From Bacteroidales bacterium (GTDB lineage: Bacteria; Bacteroidota; Bacteroidia; Bacteroidales; Paludibacteraceae), in assembly GCA_012518275.1 (NCBI GenBank), contig JAAYSS010000040.1, positions 1 to 50,297 on the forward strand: 50,297 bases of DNA. The letters are read 5' to 3'. This document shows positions 26,066 to 34,842 of the stretch, piece by piece. The notes below the pieces were generated by a model, which ran no database searches, was not told the DNA's origin, and worked only from the letters and a program-made list of their open reading frames with translations. The position numbers and the translations under genes are program-made. Position 1 is the stretch's first letter. Each line of letters starts with the position of its first letter.

Positions 26066-26109
26066 AATATGTTATTATAAATTTGGATGATTATTTTTTA
26101 AAATTGTTG

Positions 26110-26125
26110 CAAAATTACAAAATTA
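26110..26125 (-). promoter_or_regulatory. Two tandem -7-like elements upstream of the malic enzyme gene
   Basis: On the minus strand two copies of TAATTTTG lie directly side by side (26125-26118 and 26117-26110), about 45-60 nt before the ATG at 26065. No clear -33 TTG accompanies either copy, so only one or neither may be used. Confidence 0.35.
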
Positions 26126-26167
26126 ATTTTAAATTGTAGAAAATTGACTATCATTTCTTTTAAAATT

Positions 26168-26854
26168 CTATTTTTCAAAATGATGGTCATCCGAATATTT
26201 TTTGAATTGATTTCCCCATCGAAAACCAAGTCGTTTCATCTCATTTACAACAGGATGCCCGGAATACAGTGTTCCATTAACAGTTGTATCATGAACTGCT
26301 CCATCCGGAATATTTGGCAGATGTTTATTGGGTGAATTCCAGCGTATTGGATTGAATATAGGGTTGATGTCAATTGCCATTCCGAGTGAATGTTTCGACT
26401 TTTTATTAGAATTCATTATATCACGATAACAAAATCCATATGAATTATTTGCTTTCATGGAAAGGTTGTCATCCCAATTATACTTTACGATGGGAACAAC
26501 TTGATGAATAACGAATTTATTTTCTAACATAAACTTGAAAATAGCTTCTGTTTCTTTTTCTATCTTCTGATTTACAAGTATTTGTCCTTTGTGAATTTTT
26601 CCGTCAGTGGATAAATAACGAACATCAATAAGGGTAATTTGGTCGAGAATGTGCTTAGGTGCTTTAGTGCCGGCAACTGCTTCTTCAAAATTAAAATCTG
26701 AATCAATTATTTCCGATGGCTCTTCAAGTATTTCCGAAATTGTATCCATCGATTCTTTCTCTTGTTCTTGTTTACTACTTTTTTTATTGCAAGCGATGAA
26801 AATAGGTACAGCTAAAATAATTATTAAAATTTTATAAAATAATTTTACAGCCAT
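26168..26854 (-). CDS. M15-family peptidase lipoprotein (VanY/D-Ala carboxypeptidase-like)
   Basis: The 228-residue protein has a lipoprotein signal: a hydrophobic segment ending VPIFIAC with C22 as the lipidation site. The C-terminal half is an M15 zinc peptidase: SKHSLGMAIDINPIFNP supplies the zinc-binding His and Asp, and the final SDDHHFEK supplies the third ligand His. GYSGHPVVNEMKRLGFRWG-type sequence precedes it. M15 enzymes of this group trim D-Ala or L-Ala-D-Glu bonds in peptidoglycan, so a periplasmic wall-editing role is likely. It starts 8 nt after holA and is probably co-transcribed. Confidence 0.85.
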   Translation of the reverse strand: MAVKLFYKILIIILAVPIFIACNKKSSKQEQEKESMDTISEILEEPSEIIDSDFNFEEAVAGTKAPKHILDQITLIDVRYLSTDGKIHKGQILVNQKIEKETEAIFKFMLENKFVIHQVVPIVKYNWDDNLSMKANNSYGFCYRDIMNSNKKSKHSLGMAIDINPIFNPIRWNSPNKHLPNIPDGAVHDTTVNGTLYSGHPVVNEMKRLGFRWGNQFKKYSDDHHFEK

Positions 26855-26862
26855 AATTAATT

Positions 26863-27882
26863 TTAATGCAATATTTTATAAACCAACTCTTTAAGCAAAT
26901 CAGCCGCATCAGTTCCTGTATCATCAATTCCTTTACTTCGTGCATCAGTCTCACGAATATAGCTCAATGTGTACATCGTTTTCCAAGCATTAAAAGTTTT
27001 AGAAGCCTGAGCATAATCTCTTGTAAAGTAAGGATTTATTTTTAACTCTGAAGCAACTGTCGAAGGGCTTTTATCAGGTAGATAATGATAGAGCATCAAG
27101 TTGCTGAAAAAATTGAAAAGCACGCTTAGCACCATTTGAATCGGGTTGGCATTCTTATTATCACCAAAATATCGGATTATTCGATTGGCTTTCAGTACAT
27201 CACGCTTTATCAGTGCATCTTGCAACTCAAAAACATTGAAATCTTTACTGATACCGATATTTCTTTCAATCAACTCTGGTGTTATTTGATTAACATTGGC
27301 AGGTTTAGTAAGCAACAGTTTGTCCAGTTCGTTGGCAATCTTAGATAAATCAGTTCCCAGAAATTCGGTCAGCATTACTTCTGCTTTTCCCGTGATTCGA
27401 ACCTGTTTTTGCGCCAAATAATTCCTTATCCACGGTCCTATTTGATTATCGTACAGTTTTTTAGACTCAAAAATGACTGCTTTTTTATTCAATTCTTGAA
27501 ATACTTTCTTTCGTCTATCGGGTTTGCCATACTTATAACAAAAACATAAAATAGTCGATTTTAGCGGTTTTTTAAGATAGAAAATCAAATTATCCCAGTT
27601 TTTAATTTGCTGAGCTTCTTTGACTACAATCACTTGATATTCAGCCATCATCGGATAGCGTTTCGAAGCATTAATTACTTCATCTATCGTAATTTCTTTT
27701 CCGTAAAACACCGATAAATTGAAATCTTTTTCGCTCTCATCCAGTATCTTATTCTCGATAAAATTGGAAATCTGATCGATATAGTACGGCTCCTCTCCCA
27801 TCAAAAAATAGACGGGCTTGTACGCTTTTCGGCGCAAGTCCGACATAATTTGTTCGTATGAAGTTCCGCTTTGTTTAGCCAT
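26863..27882 (-). CDS. holA: DNA polymerase III delta subunit
   Basis: HolA is the clamp-loader subunit that opens the beta clamp. The 339-residue protein matches the family in length and order: an N-terminal degenerate AAA+ domain (KPVYFLMGEEPYYIDQISNFIEN, VVVKEAQQIKNWDNL), LTEFLGTDLSKIANELDKL in the middle, and the C-terminal collar (YFTRDYAQASKTFNAWKTMYTLSYIRETDARSKG). It is followed by the M15 lipoprotein gene after 8 nt and preceded by the AMP nucleosidase gene after 64 nt, all on the minus strand. Confidence 0.92.
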   Translation of the reverse strand: MAKQSGTSYEQIMSDLRRKAYKPVYFLMGEEPYYIDQISNFIENKILDESEKDFNLSVFYGKEITIDEVINASKRYPMMAEYQVIVVKEAQQIKNWDNLIFYLKKPLKSTILCFCYKYGKPDRRKKVFQELNKKAVIFESKKLYDNQIGPWIRNYLAQKQVRITGKAEVMLTEFLGTDLSKIANELDKLLLTKPANVNQITPELIERNIGISKDFNVFELQDALIKRDVLKANRIIRYFGDNKNANPIQMVLSVLFNFFSNLMLYHYLPDKSPSTVASELKINPYFTRDYAQASKTFNAWKTMYTLSYIRETDARSKGIDDTGTDAADLLKELVYKILH

Positions 27883-27946
27883 AAAGTTTTTTTTGAATAT
27901 CTGATTTCATTTAGATGATTCCTTATTTTAAGATTTAAGCTTACTA

Positions 27947-28720
27947 TTATTCAAATCTTAAATGCTTGATTGTTCGACTATTATTTAATATTGATGATAA
28001 CGATTTTACACCGATTCTCAAGTGTTCTTCTACAAAAGTTGCAGTAACTTTTTTGTCGCTTTCATCTGTTTTTACGCCATCAGGTTTCAAAGGCATATCG
28101 GAAACTAACAATAAAGCTCCTGTAGGGATACTGTTGTAAAATCCGGCTGAAAAAAGTGTAGCAGTCTCCATGTCTATTGCCATTGCACGCGTTGTACGCA
28201 GATATTCTTTGAACTTCTCATCATGCTCCCATACTCGGCGGTTGGTGGTGTAAACTGTTCCAGTCCAGTAGTCTTTTCCAAAGTCTCGGATGTTTGATGA
28301 AACCGAACGCTGTAAACTAAACGCGGGAAGTGCCGGGATTTCAGGTGGAAAGTAATCGTTGGATGTCCCTTCACCTCGGATAGCTGCAATTGGCAGGATG
28401 TAGTCTCCAACTTTATTTTTACGTCGCAATCCACCACATTTACCTAAAAATAAAACAGCTCGTGGACGAATTGCCGAGAGAATATCCATGATAATTGCCG
28501 CATTGGGGCTTCCCATTCCGAAATTGATAATGGTAATTCCGTTGGCTGAAGCATTAATCATATTTCCATCACGCCCAAGTATAGGCACATCAAACCACTT
28601 GGCAAATATTTCCACGTAATTGGAAAAATTAGTTAGTAAAATATAGTTAGTAAAATCCTCTAACGCCCTTTTTGTATAGCGGGGCAGCCAGTTTCTAACA
28701 ATTTCTTCTTTTGTTTTCAT
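27947..28720 (-). CDS. amn: AMP nucleosidase, short Bacteroidota form
   Basis: With ATG 28720 the protein has 257 residues and begins MKTKEEIVRNWLPRYT, the common start in the phylum; a TTG at 28783 would add 21 residues that run into the divergent promoter. The fold is the nucleoside phosphorylase superfamily, with FLGKCGGLR, GDYILPIAAIRGEGTSNDYFP and AMAIDMETATLFSAGF (the purine- and ribose-binding ME motif). The enzyme splits AMP into adenine and ribose 5-phosphate. Proteobacterial Amn is about 480 residues with an extra N-terminal domain absent here. It is divergent from the HsdR_N gene across 62 nt. Confidence 0.9.
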   Translation of the reverse strand: MKTKEEIVRNWLPRYTKRALEDFTNYILLTNFSNYVEIFAKWFDVPILGRDGNMINASANGITIINFGMGSPNAAIIMDILSAIRPRAVLFLGKCGGLRRKNKVGDYILPIAAIRGEGTSNDYFPPEIPALPAFSLQRSVSSNIRDFGKDYWTGTVYTTNRRVWEHDEKFKEYLRTTRAMAIDMETATLFSAGFYNSIPTGALLLVSDMPLKPDGVKTDESDKKVTATFVEEHLRIGVKSLSSILNNSRTIKHLRFE

Positions 28721-28727
28721 AAAGATT

Positions 28728-28758
28728 TTGAAAAGTCCCTGTTTGAAGTGTATCTTTG
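28728..28758 (+). promoter_or_regulatory. Bacteroidota promoter for the HsdR_N-domain gene
   Basis: TTG at 28728-28730 and TATCTTTG at 28751-28758 are exactly 20 nt apart. The start site would be near 28765, only 18 nt before the ATG, giving a very short leader. Confidence 0.72.
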
Positions 28759-28782
28759 TGTGATTGATTTGAAACTTACACA

Positions 28783-29268
28783 ATGAATCTACAAAAATAC
28801 AAAAAAATGTTGCAACTTAACCTACCTGCTTCGCAATTTAGTATTAAACAGACCAAAAAAGGTTATTTTATTTTTGATAAATTTCGGAAAAAGTATGTAA
28901 AACTAACACCGGAAGAATGGGTGCGTCAGCATTTTTTAATGTATCTTACTGAGCATAAGGGATATCCTGAAGCTTTGATAGCAGTGGAACAGGAAGTTAG
29001 TCTGAATAAAATGAAAAAACGGTGTGATGCTGTATTATATGATTTGCAGATTAAACCTCAGCTAATTATTGAACTGAAAGCTCCGAATATTCCCATAACA
29101 CAAGCTGTATTTGATCAAGTAGCCGTATATAATTCCAAGCTAAATGTAGAGTATTTTATGATTAGTAATGGCATGGAACATTATTGTTGTCGAGTAAATA
29201 CTGCAACCGAAAGCTATGAGTTTTTCGAAGAAATACCCGATTATCAGGAGATCAATGGTAATAAATAA
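28783..29268 (+). CDS. Stand-alone HsdR N-terminal-type nuclease domain protein
   Basis: This 161-residue protein matches the N-terminal endonuclease domain of type I restriction HsdR subunits (HSDR_N) but has no helicase region. The nuclease motif is intact: D82 in RCDAVLYD, then E97-x-K99 in LIIELKAP, the PD-(D/E)XK pattern. NIPITQAVFDQVAVYNSKLNVEYFMISNG follows as in HsdR. No hsdM, hsdS or helicase gene is nearby, so it is not an ordinary restriction system. Such orphan proteins are common in Bacteroidota near holA and amn, and their role is unknown. It has its own promoter, divergent from amn. Confidence 0.85.
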   Translation: MNLQKYKKMLQLNLPASQFSIKQTKKGYFIFDKFRKKYVKLTPEEWVRQHFLMYLTEHKGYPEALIAVEQEVSLNKMKKRCDAVLYDLQIKPQLIIELKAPNIPITQAVFDQVAVYNSKLNVEYFMISNGMEHYCCRVNTATESYEFFEEIPDYQEINGNK

Positions 29269-29531
29269 TCTTCAATTTAATATTTCGCAATATTTATTTG
29301 ATTATAAGGAAATTAGTAGGAGTTTGGTCTTTGCGAATATACTCTTTGTAGACAACAAGAAACTCTCTTCGTAGGTGTGTTTGGAGCAAAATCTTTATTA
29401 TCTTCGATAGAAATATTTTCCAACTAACTTGGTAGGTTTGATTATCAAAAAAGAAAACACAAACATACGTTATTGCAACGACATTTGTGTTTCCTGTAAA
29501 ATTATTGATTACTAAATTTCACAAACTAATC
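29269..29531. other. Gene-free stretch holding a minus-strand terminator
   Basis: No gene is seen between the HsdR_N stop and the end of the 53-residue gene. The notable element is the terminator at 29446-29493. Short frames exist but are interrupted by stops. Confidence 0.55.
29446..29493 (-). terminator. Intrinsic terminator of the SQR-like operon
   Basis: AAACACAAA at 29455-29463 pairs perfectly with TTTGTGTTT at 29484-29492, with further partial pairing inside (ACGTT/AACG). On the minus strand a run of six T (A at 29447-29452) follows after one base. It lies 39 nt beyond the stop of the 53-residue gene, which supports that gene being in the transcript. Confidence 0.75.
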
Positions 29532-29693
29532 CTACGAGTGTCCTCCAACTACGATTCGCATGACTTTAAACGCCAATACAAAGAATCGGTAGGTCTGATA
29601 AATAAGTGAATTACGTAAAAATAGAGTCCACTTAGTTGGTAGCGATGCGTATGAAACATCAGTATATGGAGTGGTTTTATTTAATTCTGTCAT
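29532..29693 (-). CDS. Small 53-residue protein in the SQR-like operon
   Basis: The frame runs from ATG 29693 to TAG 29532. It begins MTELNKTTPYTDVSYASLPT and continues with an aromatic/basic amphipathic segment (WTLFLRNSLIYQTYRFFVLAF) that could lie on or cross the membrane, ending KVMRIVVGGHS. It lies 76 nt after the SQR-like gene on the same strand and 39 nt before an intrinsic terminator, so operon context strongly supports it. The even use of AT-rich codons and sensible residue composition also fit a real gene. I do not recognise the family. A role as a membrane-docking or accessory subunit of the flavoprotein is inference. Confidence 0.65.
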   Translation of the reverse strand: MTELNKTTPYTDVSYASLPTKWTLFLRNSLIYQTYRFFVLAFKVMRIVVGGHS

Positions 29694-29769
29694 GATAATT
29701 CAATTTTATATTTTGATATTCGATTTTAGATTATTACAAAATAATTGATTTCTGAAAATTCGTTCTTAA

Positions 29770-31224
29770 TTATTCCGGAATAAGCCACCAGAATGGTTTT
29801 GCTTTAGCTTTGTAGATAAACAAGTAGTGCATTGCCCACTTGAACCAGTGCCCTGCACGTCCTACTTCACCAATGGTATACTTGATGTTCCTACCCCATT
29901 TCGGGTATTTTTCCCAGTCTTGAGCCACCGGAAACACAGTCATTGTTGCCGCTTTTCCTCTAAAACCGTATCCGGCAGAAATTACACAGGCAGCTCCCAT
30001 TCCTGCCAAAGAAGCACGGTGTCTGTGTTCTTCTTTACCGGTAAGTATTTGTTCTACAATATTTTGTGCTACAATTTTACCCATTACTCCCGACGGCATT
30101 CCGGTTCTTGGAGCAGTTGCTGTAATCTCTGTTCCATTCTTAGATTTCATTGGTTTAGAAATGGGATGAGGCGGTGCAAATGCAATACCGCAAGCATAAA
30201 TATTTCCATAAGTAGGGTTTTGATATGTTGAAGGCCAATCACTTGCTTTCCATTCTTCAAAGGGTTTTGGAGTGTAATCGGCATCTACTTTCATAAAACC
30301 ATTTGGAGCAAACAGCTTGGCAGTGATGTCTTCATCATTTTTATCAAATGCCTTTAATCCAACCCCAGCAAAGCCCGGAAGCAGCATTGCAAAATCAAAC
30401 TCGATGGATTTTTTTTCTCCTTCCAAATTTTCATAATATGCTATACCCGGCTCTATTTTCTGCACGGCTGAGCGTGTTATCCATTTTACATTATATTCTT
30501 TAAAAATACTTTCGGTGAAAATTTTTGTAGGTGTAATGTAGCCACCATCTTTCACATAGGCTCCACCCATTCCAAAGTCACCTAGTTCGTATTCATTTGA
30601 AATCCAGATAACTTCGGCAAATTTCTCTAATTTTCTTCTTCTTATCTCAAATGTAATGTTCAATGCATATTCAAATGCTGCACCTTGACAGGTTGCTGTA
30701 CCATTTCCCGTTCCAACAAGGAAGCGTTGTTTTTCGCCTTTTTCCATTTTTTCAAAACATTTTTGTAAATCACTCCATGTTTTGGCGGCATGGTCGTAGG
30801 TACAAACAGAATTACTGTAAAATTCAGGTCCTGAGCCTTCTACTGCTTCAAAATTCAGTTTCGGACCGGTGGCATTAATGAGATAGTCGTATTCTACTTT
30901 TTCTTCTTGTCCTTTCATGTCACCCACAACATACTGAATTTTAACGAATTGTTTCGACTTAGAAGCATCGCCTTCAGGATGAATGGAAATGGCTTTAGCT
31001 TGTTTAAAGATGATACCTTGCTTTTTGTAAACGGGTGCTAATGGGAAAATTACCTGCTTGGTTGTCATCCTACCTACTCCTACCCAGATATTGGATGGCA
31101 CCCATTGGTAGTTGGTGTTTGGGCTTACAACCACAACTTCGTGGTGTTTACCTAATTTTCGCTTAGCGACGAGTGCCGCTGTATGACCGGAAATACCGGC
31201 TCCTAAAATTAATACTCTTGCCAT
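29770..31224 (-). CDS. Sulfide:quinone oxidoreductase-like flavoprotein
   Basis: This 484-residue protein has a two-dinucleotide-binding flavoprotein fold. The FAD motif GAGISGHTAAL is at residues 8-18, and ATGPKLNF closes the FAD half. Three cysteines sit where SQR enzymes hold redox Cys: C141 (NSVCTYDHA), C179 (TATCQGAAFEY) and C413 (MGAACVISAGYGF). The C-terminus is an amphipathic/aromatic tail (WFKWAMHYLFIYKAKAKPFWW), as in monotopic SQR that sits on the membrane and reduces quinone. At 484 residues it is longer than typical SQR (about 430). Sulfide is the likely donor, but a related type II NADH dehydrogenase-like role is possible. A 53-residue gene follows. Confidence 0.8.
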   Translation of the reverse strand: MARVLILGAGISGHTAALVAKRKLGKHHEVVVVSPNTNYQWVPSNIWVGVGRMTTKQVIFPLAPVYKKQGIIFKQAKAISIHPEGDASKSKQFVKIQYVVGDMKGQEEKVEYDYLINATGPKLNFEAVEGSGPEFYSNSVCTYDHAAKTWSDLQKCFEKMEKGEKQRFLVGTGNGTATCQGAAFEYALNITFEIRRRKLEKFAEVIWISNEYELGDFGMGGAYVKDGGYITPTKIFTESIFKEYNVKWITRSAVQKIEPGIAYYENLEGEKKSIEFDFAMLLPGFAGVGLKAFDKNDEDITAKLFAPNGFMKVDADYTPKPFEEWKASDWPSTYQNPTYGNIYACGIAFAPPHPISKPMKSKNGTEITATAPRTGMPSGVMGKIVAQNIVEQILTGKEEHRHRASLAGMGAACVISAGYGFRGKAATMTVFPVAQDWEKYPKWGRNIKYTIGEVGRAGHWFKWAMHYLFIYKAKAKPFWWLIPE

Positions 31225-31334
31225 AAATATTGGTTTTTCTAATATATGTTTGATTATGAGTTGATTACAAGTTTGTGAATTTGTTGATAGACTATTTTAC
31301 AAACTGTTTTGTCATGTGTTCATAAATAGAATCG

Positions 31335-31342
31335 CAAATATA
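31335..31342 (-). promoter_or_regulatory. Probable -7 promoter element for the SQR-like operon
   Basis: TATATTTG on the minus strand matches TAnnTTTG. It is 110 nt before the ATG at 31224, implying a leader of about 100 nt. No TTG is found at the normal spacing. Confidence 0.35.
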
Positions 31343-31411
31343 AGAAATATTTCAATGAGTGATACTAAAATAATGAAATAATTATCAAAAATCTATTTTT
31401 AAAGTGAAGAA

Positions 31412-32515
31412 TCATAACGCAATCTCGATATTGTACAGCTTTTTCTTTATGGTATTATGAAAATCAATCAATTCTAAACTATCATTTTTAGGAATGGAAA
31501 AATTACTTGGATTATCAATAAATTTTTGAGTGGGAATAAGATAATACTGGCGAAGATTATTTAAGTAACCCTTATAAACATAAAATGGTATATATGAGAC
31601 AGTTGAAATTTCTTTTGTTTCCAAACTGATCTCAATTTTAGCCAATATTCCGCCGTTGCGATATCTTTCACGTTGATTGGAAATGAAGTTACCTAAGGAA
31701 TAAAATATAGGAACACTCTTTTCGTTATGGGGCTTGAAATCAACTTCTTGAACTACATGTGGATGAGAACCTATTATCAAATCGACTCCGTTTGATACTA
31801 AAAAATCTGCCCAGTTGTGTTGAATTTTGTCTGACTTTAACTGATATTCCCATCCCCAGTGCATCAAAGCGATAATTAAATCGACTTTTTGCTGACTCGC
31901 AAAATATATATCCTTGATTATCTGAATACTATCTGTCGTATTTACTAAATTAGGATATTTAATCGGGAGTCCATTAGTGCCGTATGTATAATTCAAAATA
32001 GCTATTTTTACCCCTTTCAAATTAAATATTGGTGGATATTCAGTGTTTCGTTGGTTCTCATCAATGTATGCACCTACGGAATACATTCCGTGTTCTTTTG
32101 TTTTTTGAATAGTGCACTCCAATCCTTTTCTTCCACGGTCAAGAATATGATTATTAGCTATTTGCATTACATCGAATCCACAATCTTTCAAAGCAAAAAG
32201 CAGTTCATCAGGTGCGGAAAATTGTGGATAACCTGTATAGGGTTTGCCTCCGAGATTGGTTTCAAAGTTGCAAAATGCAAAATCAGCAGATTGAACGTAA
32301 GGCTTAATAAACTGAAAACAAGGAGTATAGTTGAGTGAATTAGTTTTAGAAACGTATGATGCATACATTTGTGGTAAATGATGCATAACATCACCAGCAA
32401 AAATCAGCGTGACTGGTTTTTCTGTGTCAGCATTTGATTCTTGAGCATTTTTCTTATTTCCTGAAACACAAGAAACTAGAAAAAGAATAAAAAGAAAAAG
32501 AATGTGTTTTTTCAA
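31412..32515 (-). CDS. CapA-family metallophosphatase-fold lipoprotein
   Basis: The protein has 367 residues and a lipoprotein signal with lipobox LVSC, so C16 would be lipidated. The first usable start is TTG at 32515; an in-frame stop lies three codons upstream and no ATG precedes the signal sequence. The body is a CapA/PgsA domain of the calcineurin-like fold: IFAGDVMHH, CNFETNLGG, VMQIANNHILDRG, GWEYQ and IIGSHPHVVQ carry the Asp/Asn/His metal-ligand pattern. CapA proteins act in poly-gamma-glutamate or capsule production in some bacteria; many phylum members have no polyglutamate genes nearby, as here. It lies 31 nt after pyrD, on the same strand. Confidence 0.85.
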   Translation of the reverse strand: MKKHILFLFILFLVSCVSGNKKNAQESNADTEKPVTLIFAGDVMHHLPQMYASYVSKTNSLNYTPCFQFIKPYVQSADFAFCNFETNLGGKPYTGYPQFSAPDELLFALKDCGFDVMQIANNHILDRGRKGLECTIQKTKEHGMYSVGAYIDENQRNTEYPPIFNLKGVKIAILNYTYGTNGLPIKYPNLVNTTDSIQIIKDIYFASQQKVDLIIALMHWGWEYQLKSDKIQHNWADFLVSNGVDLIIGSHPHVVQEVDFKPHNEKSVPIFYSLGNFISNQRERYRNGGILAKIEISLETKEISTVSYIPFYVYKGYLNNLRQYYLIPTQKFIDNPSNFSIPKNDSLELIDFHNTIKKKLYNIEIAL

Positions 32516-32546
32516 GATGTTTTAGATTCAAAGACATTACTTTTAG

Positions 32547-33458
32547 TTACACAATCATTCCTCCCACTATCTCACTTACCGAATTAAATCCATTGTCATT
32601 CAAATACTTATCTATTCCTTCGACAATTTTTACCGAAATAGCCGGATCAATGAAATTAGCGGTTCCTACTTGAACTGCCGAAGCTCCGACAAGCAAAAAC
32701 TCGACTGCATCCGTAGCATTCATAATGCCTCCCAGCCCTACCACAGGGATTTTCACGGCGTTTGCCACCTGCCAAACCATCCGCAAAGCAACGGGGTTGA
32801 CAGCCGGACCGGAAAGACCACCGGTAATGGTGGAAAGCACCGGTTTTCGGGATTTCACATCCACTGCCATCCCAAGTAAAGTGTTAATAAGTGAAAGGCT
32901 GTCTGCGCCTTCGCCTTCGATGGCACGAGCAATTTCAGCAATATCGGTAACATTGGGAGAAAGTTTCACCATCAATTCTTTTTTATATACTTTCCGAACT
33001 GCTTTCACTACTTCCGTAGCAAGTGGGCAGCTCACCCCGAAAGCCATACCCCCCTCTTTCACATTCGGGCAAGAAATATTAAGTTCAATACCCGGAATTT
33101 GTTCCAGATCATTGATAATTTCCGCCACTTTCACGTATTCTTCCACCGTGGAACCGGACACATTTACAAATATACTTGTATCGTAATCTTTTATGTTTGG
33201 ATAGATATGTTTAACAAAGTAATCAACACCCTTATTCTGCAGTCCCACAGCGTTTAACATGCCTGAAGGGGTTTCCGCCATGCGCGGATATGGGTTCCCC
33301 TGACGCTCGCGAAGTGTGGTTCCTTTAACAATAATACCCCCTATTCGTGATAAATCCATGAAGTCCAAATGTTCTGTACCATAGCCAAAGGTACCCGATG
33401 CTGTTATCACCGGATTTTTCAATTGTATCGTACCTAATTTTGTCGTTAAATCTGCCAT
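32547..33458 (-). CDS. pyrD: Dihydroorotate dehydrogenase B, catalytic subunit
   Basis: PyrD oxidises dihydroorotate to orotate in pyrimidine synthesis using FMN. The 303-residue protein is class 1B: the catalytic base is C130 in [13 protein letters not shown], which replaces the Ser of class 2, and there is no membrane-anchoring N-terminal helix. [18 protein letters not shown] and [11 protein letters not shown] bind FMN and substrate. Class 1B works with the electron-transfer subunit PyrK, whose gene lies directly upstream and overlaps it by 13 nt, so the two are translationally linked. Confidence 0.95.
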   Translation of the reverse strand: MADLTTKLGTIQLKNPVITASGTFGYGTEHLDFMDLSRIGGIIVKGTTLRERQGNPYPRMAETPSGMLNAVGLQNKGVDYFVKHIYPNIKDYDTSIFVNVSGSTVEEYVKVAEIINDLEQIPGIELNISCPNVKEGGMAFGVSCPLATEVVKAVRKVYKKELMVKLSPNVTDIAEIARAIEGEGADSLSLINTLLGMAVDVKSRKPVLSTITGGLSGPAVNPVALRMVWQVANAVKIPVVGLGGIMNATDAVEFLLVGASAVQVGTANFIDPAISVKIVEGIDKYLNDNGFNSVSEIVGGMIV

Positions 33459-34222
33459 TTTAATTTTGTAACATTAAAGATTGGACCTTCTGCACAAACT
33501 GTCAAATTTCCTTCCGTTGTATCTGTTACGCAACACAAACAAGTACCAATTCCACATCCCATCACATTTTCCAACGAAGCTTCACAAAATATGTCATTTT
33601 CTTGCGCGTAGCGAGCTACGGCTTTCATCATGGGAGTTGGGCCACAAGTATAAATATAATCGAAATTTGGCGTATTAAAACGCGAATGCTGAGTAATAAA
33701 TCCCTTTTCTCCGTAGGTTCCGTCTTCGGTAGTCGTAAACACTTCGCCGTATTTGTTAAATTCGTTCAATTGAAGTAAATCTATCTTGGAGCGAGCTCCA
33801 ATCATAAAATTACATTTGAAGCCGTTTCGATGCAGCCATTCTCCATACATTAGCATCGGTGCAACACCGACCCCACCGCCAATTAAGGCTATACGAGCAT
33901 TTTTATTGTCGGGTACAGTAAAGGTATTTCCAAGCGGTAAGATAAGATTCAGCAATTTTCCGGGCTTTAATTCGGACATCCATCGAGTACCGGCTCCAAC
34001 TACTTGGATAAGCAACCAAAGCTCATTTCTTTCACTATCGACAAAGTTTATAGAAATCGGGCGTCGAAGGAAGGTTTCAGGTGAACCGTCCACACGTACT
34101 TGCGCAAACTGCCCGGGAAGAATCGGCGGAAGTTTTTTATTATGGGTGAGTTTCAAAAGTACGTATTGATAATTCAATCGTACATTCTCTACAACGGTAA
34201 AATCTAAAATAAATTTCTTCAT
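33446..34222 (-). CDS. pyrK: Dihydroorotate dehydrogenase B, electron-transfer subunit
   Basis: PyrK passes electrons from PyrD to NAD+ through FAD and a [2Fe-2S] cluster. With ATG 34222 the protein has 258 residues; a TTG at 34246 falls inside the promoter and is rejected. The FAD motif RRPISI is at residues 53-58, the NAD-binding GGGVGVAPM at 115-123, and CGPTPMM near 193. Cluster ligands are C223, C228, C231 and C243 (Cx4CxxCx11C), as in other PyrK proteins. It is the first gene of a pyrK-pyrD-capA run. Confidence 0.95.
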   Translation of the reverse strand: MKKFILDFTVVENVRLNYQYVLLKLTHNKKLPPILPGQFAQVRVDGSPETFLRRPISINFVDSERNELWLLIQVVGAGTRWMSELKPGKLLNLILPLGNTFTVPDNKNARIALIGGGVGVAPMLMYGEWLHRNGFKCNFMIGARSKIDLLQLNEFNKYGEVFTTTEDGTYGEKGFITQHSRFNTPNFDYIYTCGPTPMMKAVARYAQENDIFCEASLENVMGCGIGTCLCCVTDTTEGNLTVCAEGPIFNVTKLKWQI

Positions 34223-34243
34223 CGAATCAGAAATGATTTTATG

Positions 34244-34273
34244 CAAAAATATAAAATTCTATACATATTCCAA
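34244..34273 (-). promoter_or_regulatory. Bacteroidota promoter for pyrK-pyrD
   Basis: On the minus strand TTG (34273-34271) is followed after 19 nt by TATTTTTG (34251-34244), 21 nt before the pyrK ATG. Confidence 0.65.
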
Positions 34274-34317
34274 TTCGATTTGTTTATTTATTTTCAAAAC
34301 TCGGTTTGAAATACAGT

Positions 34318-34797
34318 TCACTTTTTTAAGGAACTGTTTTCTTCAAATTCTTGAAAAGTGTTGTCATCATAATATACAATGATTTTTTTTACTGATTTTG
34401 GTGGAGTCTGCAAATTAACTGTCGGATTTTGGGTTTGAACAGAAGTTGCTTCTGTTTTTCGTTTATCTGGTATTTTTTCCGGATCTAATTTTGGAGCTTT
34501 TTTTTTAGATGAAAAATCTGATTCACTGTCACTTACATCTTCATTATCAAATAATGTAAGCGCTTGTGGTTGCTTTATTCCACGATACATGGGTCCTACA
34601 CCAAGAATAAGCCAATCTGAGCTTATATTCCGATAACGATTCAAAATTTTTTTCAAGACATCAAGACTTGGATTATTCCTTCCATTCAATATATGCGATA
34701 ATGTAGGGCTTTTAACTCCGATTTCAGCAGCGAACCGAGTTGCATTCAAATCTTCCTTTTCCATTATCTTTTCTATTCGATCTTTTTCTGTTTCCAT
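34318..34797 (-). CDS. XRE-family (Cro/CI-type) transcriptional regulator
   Basis: With ATG 34797 the protein has 159 residues. An upstream TTG at 34845 lies inside the promoter. The N-terminal HTH_3 domain (about 5-65) reads TRFAAEIGVKSPTLSHILNG, with the recognition helix in SPTLSHI, and ends in NISSDWLILGVGPMYRG, a common tail of this group. The remainder (about 75-159) is low-complexity, Ser/Lys/Asp-rich and probably disordered, with a short KKIIVYYDDNTFQEFEEN strand near the end. A palindrome ATGTAAA-N4-TTTACAT lies in its promoter, so autoregulation is likely. It is followed by 95 nt and then pyrK. Confidence 0.85.
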   Translation of the reverse strand: METEKDRIEKIMEKEDLNATRFAAEIGVKSPTLSHILNGRNNPSLDVLKKILNRYRNISSDWLILGVGPMYRGIKQPQALTLFDNEDVSDSESDFSSKKKAPKLDPEKIPDKRKTEATSVQTQNPTVNLQTPPKSVKKIIVYYDDNTFQEFEENSSLKK

Positions 34798-34842
34798 ATT
34801 TTCAGGTAGAATTGTAATATATTGAACTTTGTAATAAGATAA

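Noticed and set aside
28783-29268. Type I restriction-modification locus
   Set aside because: Only the HsdR N-terminal domain is present; no methylase, specificity or helicase genes lie nearby.
30663-30878. 71-residue plus-strand frame inside the SQR-like gene
   Set aside because: Antisense shadow of a well-supported flavoprotein, with no promoter or start context.
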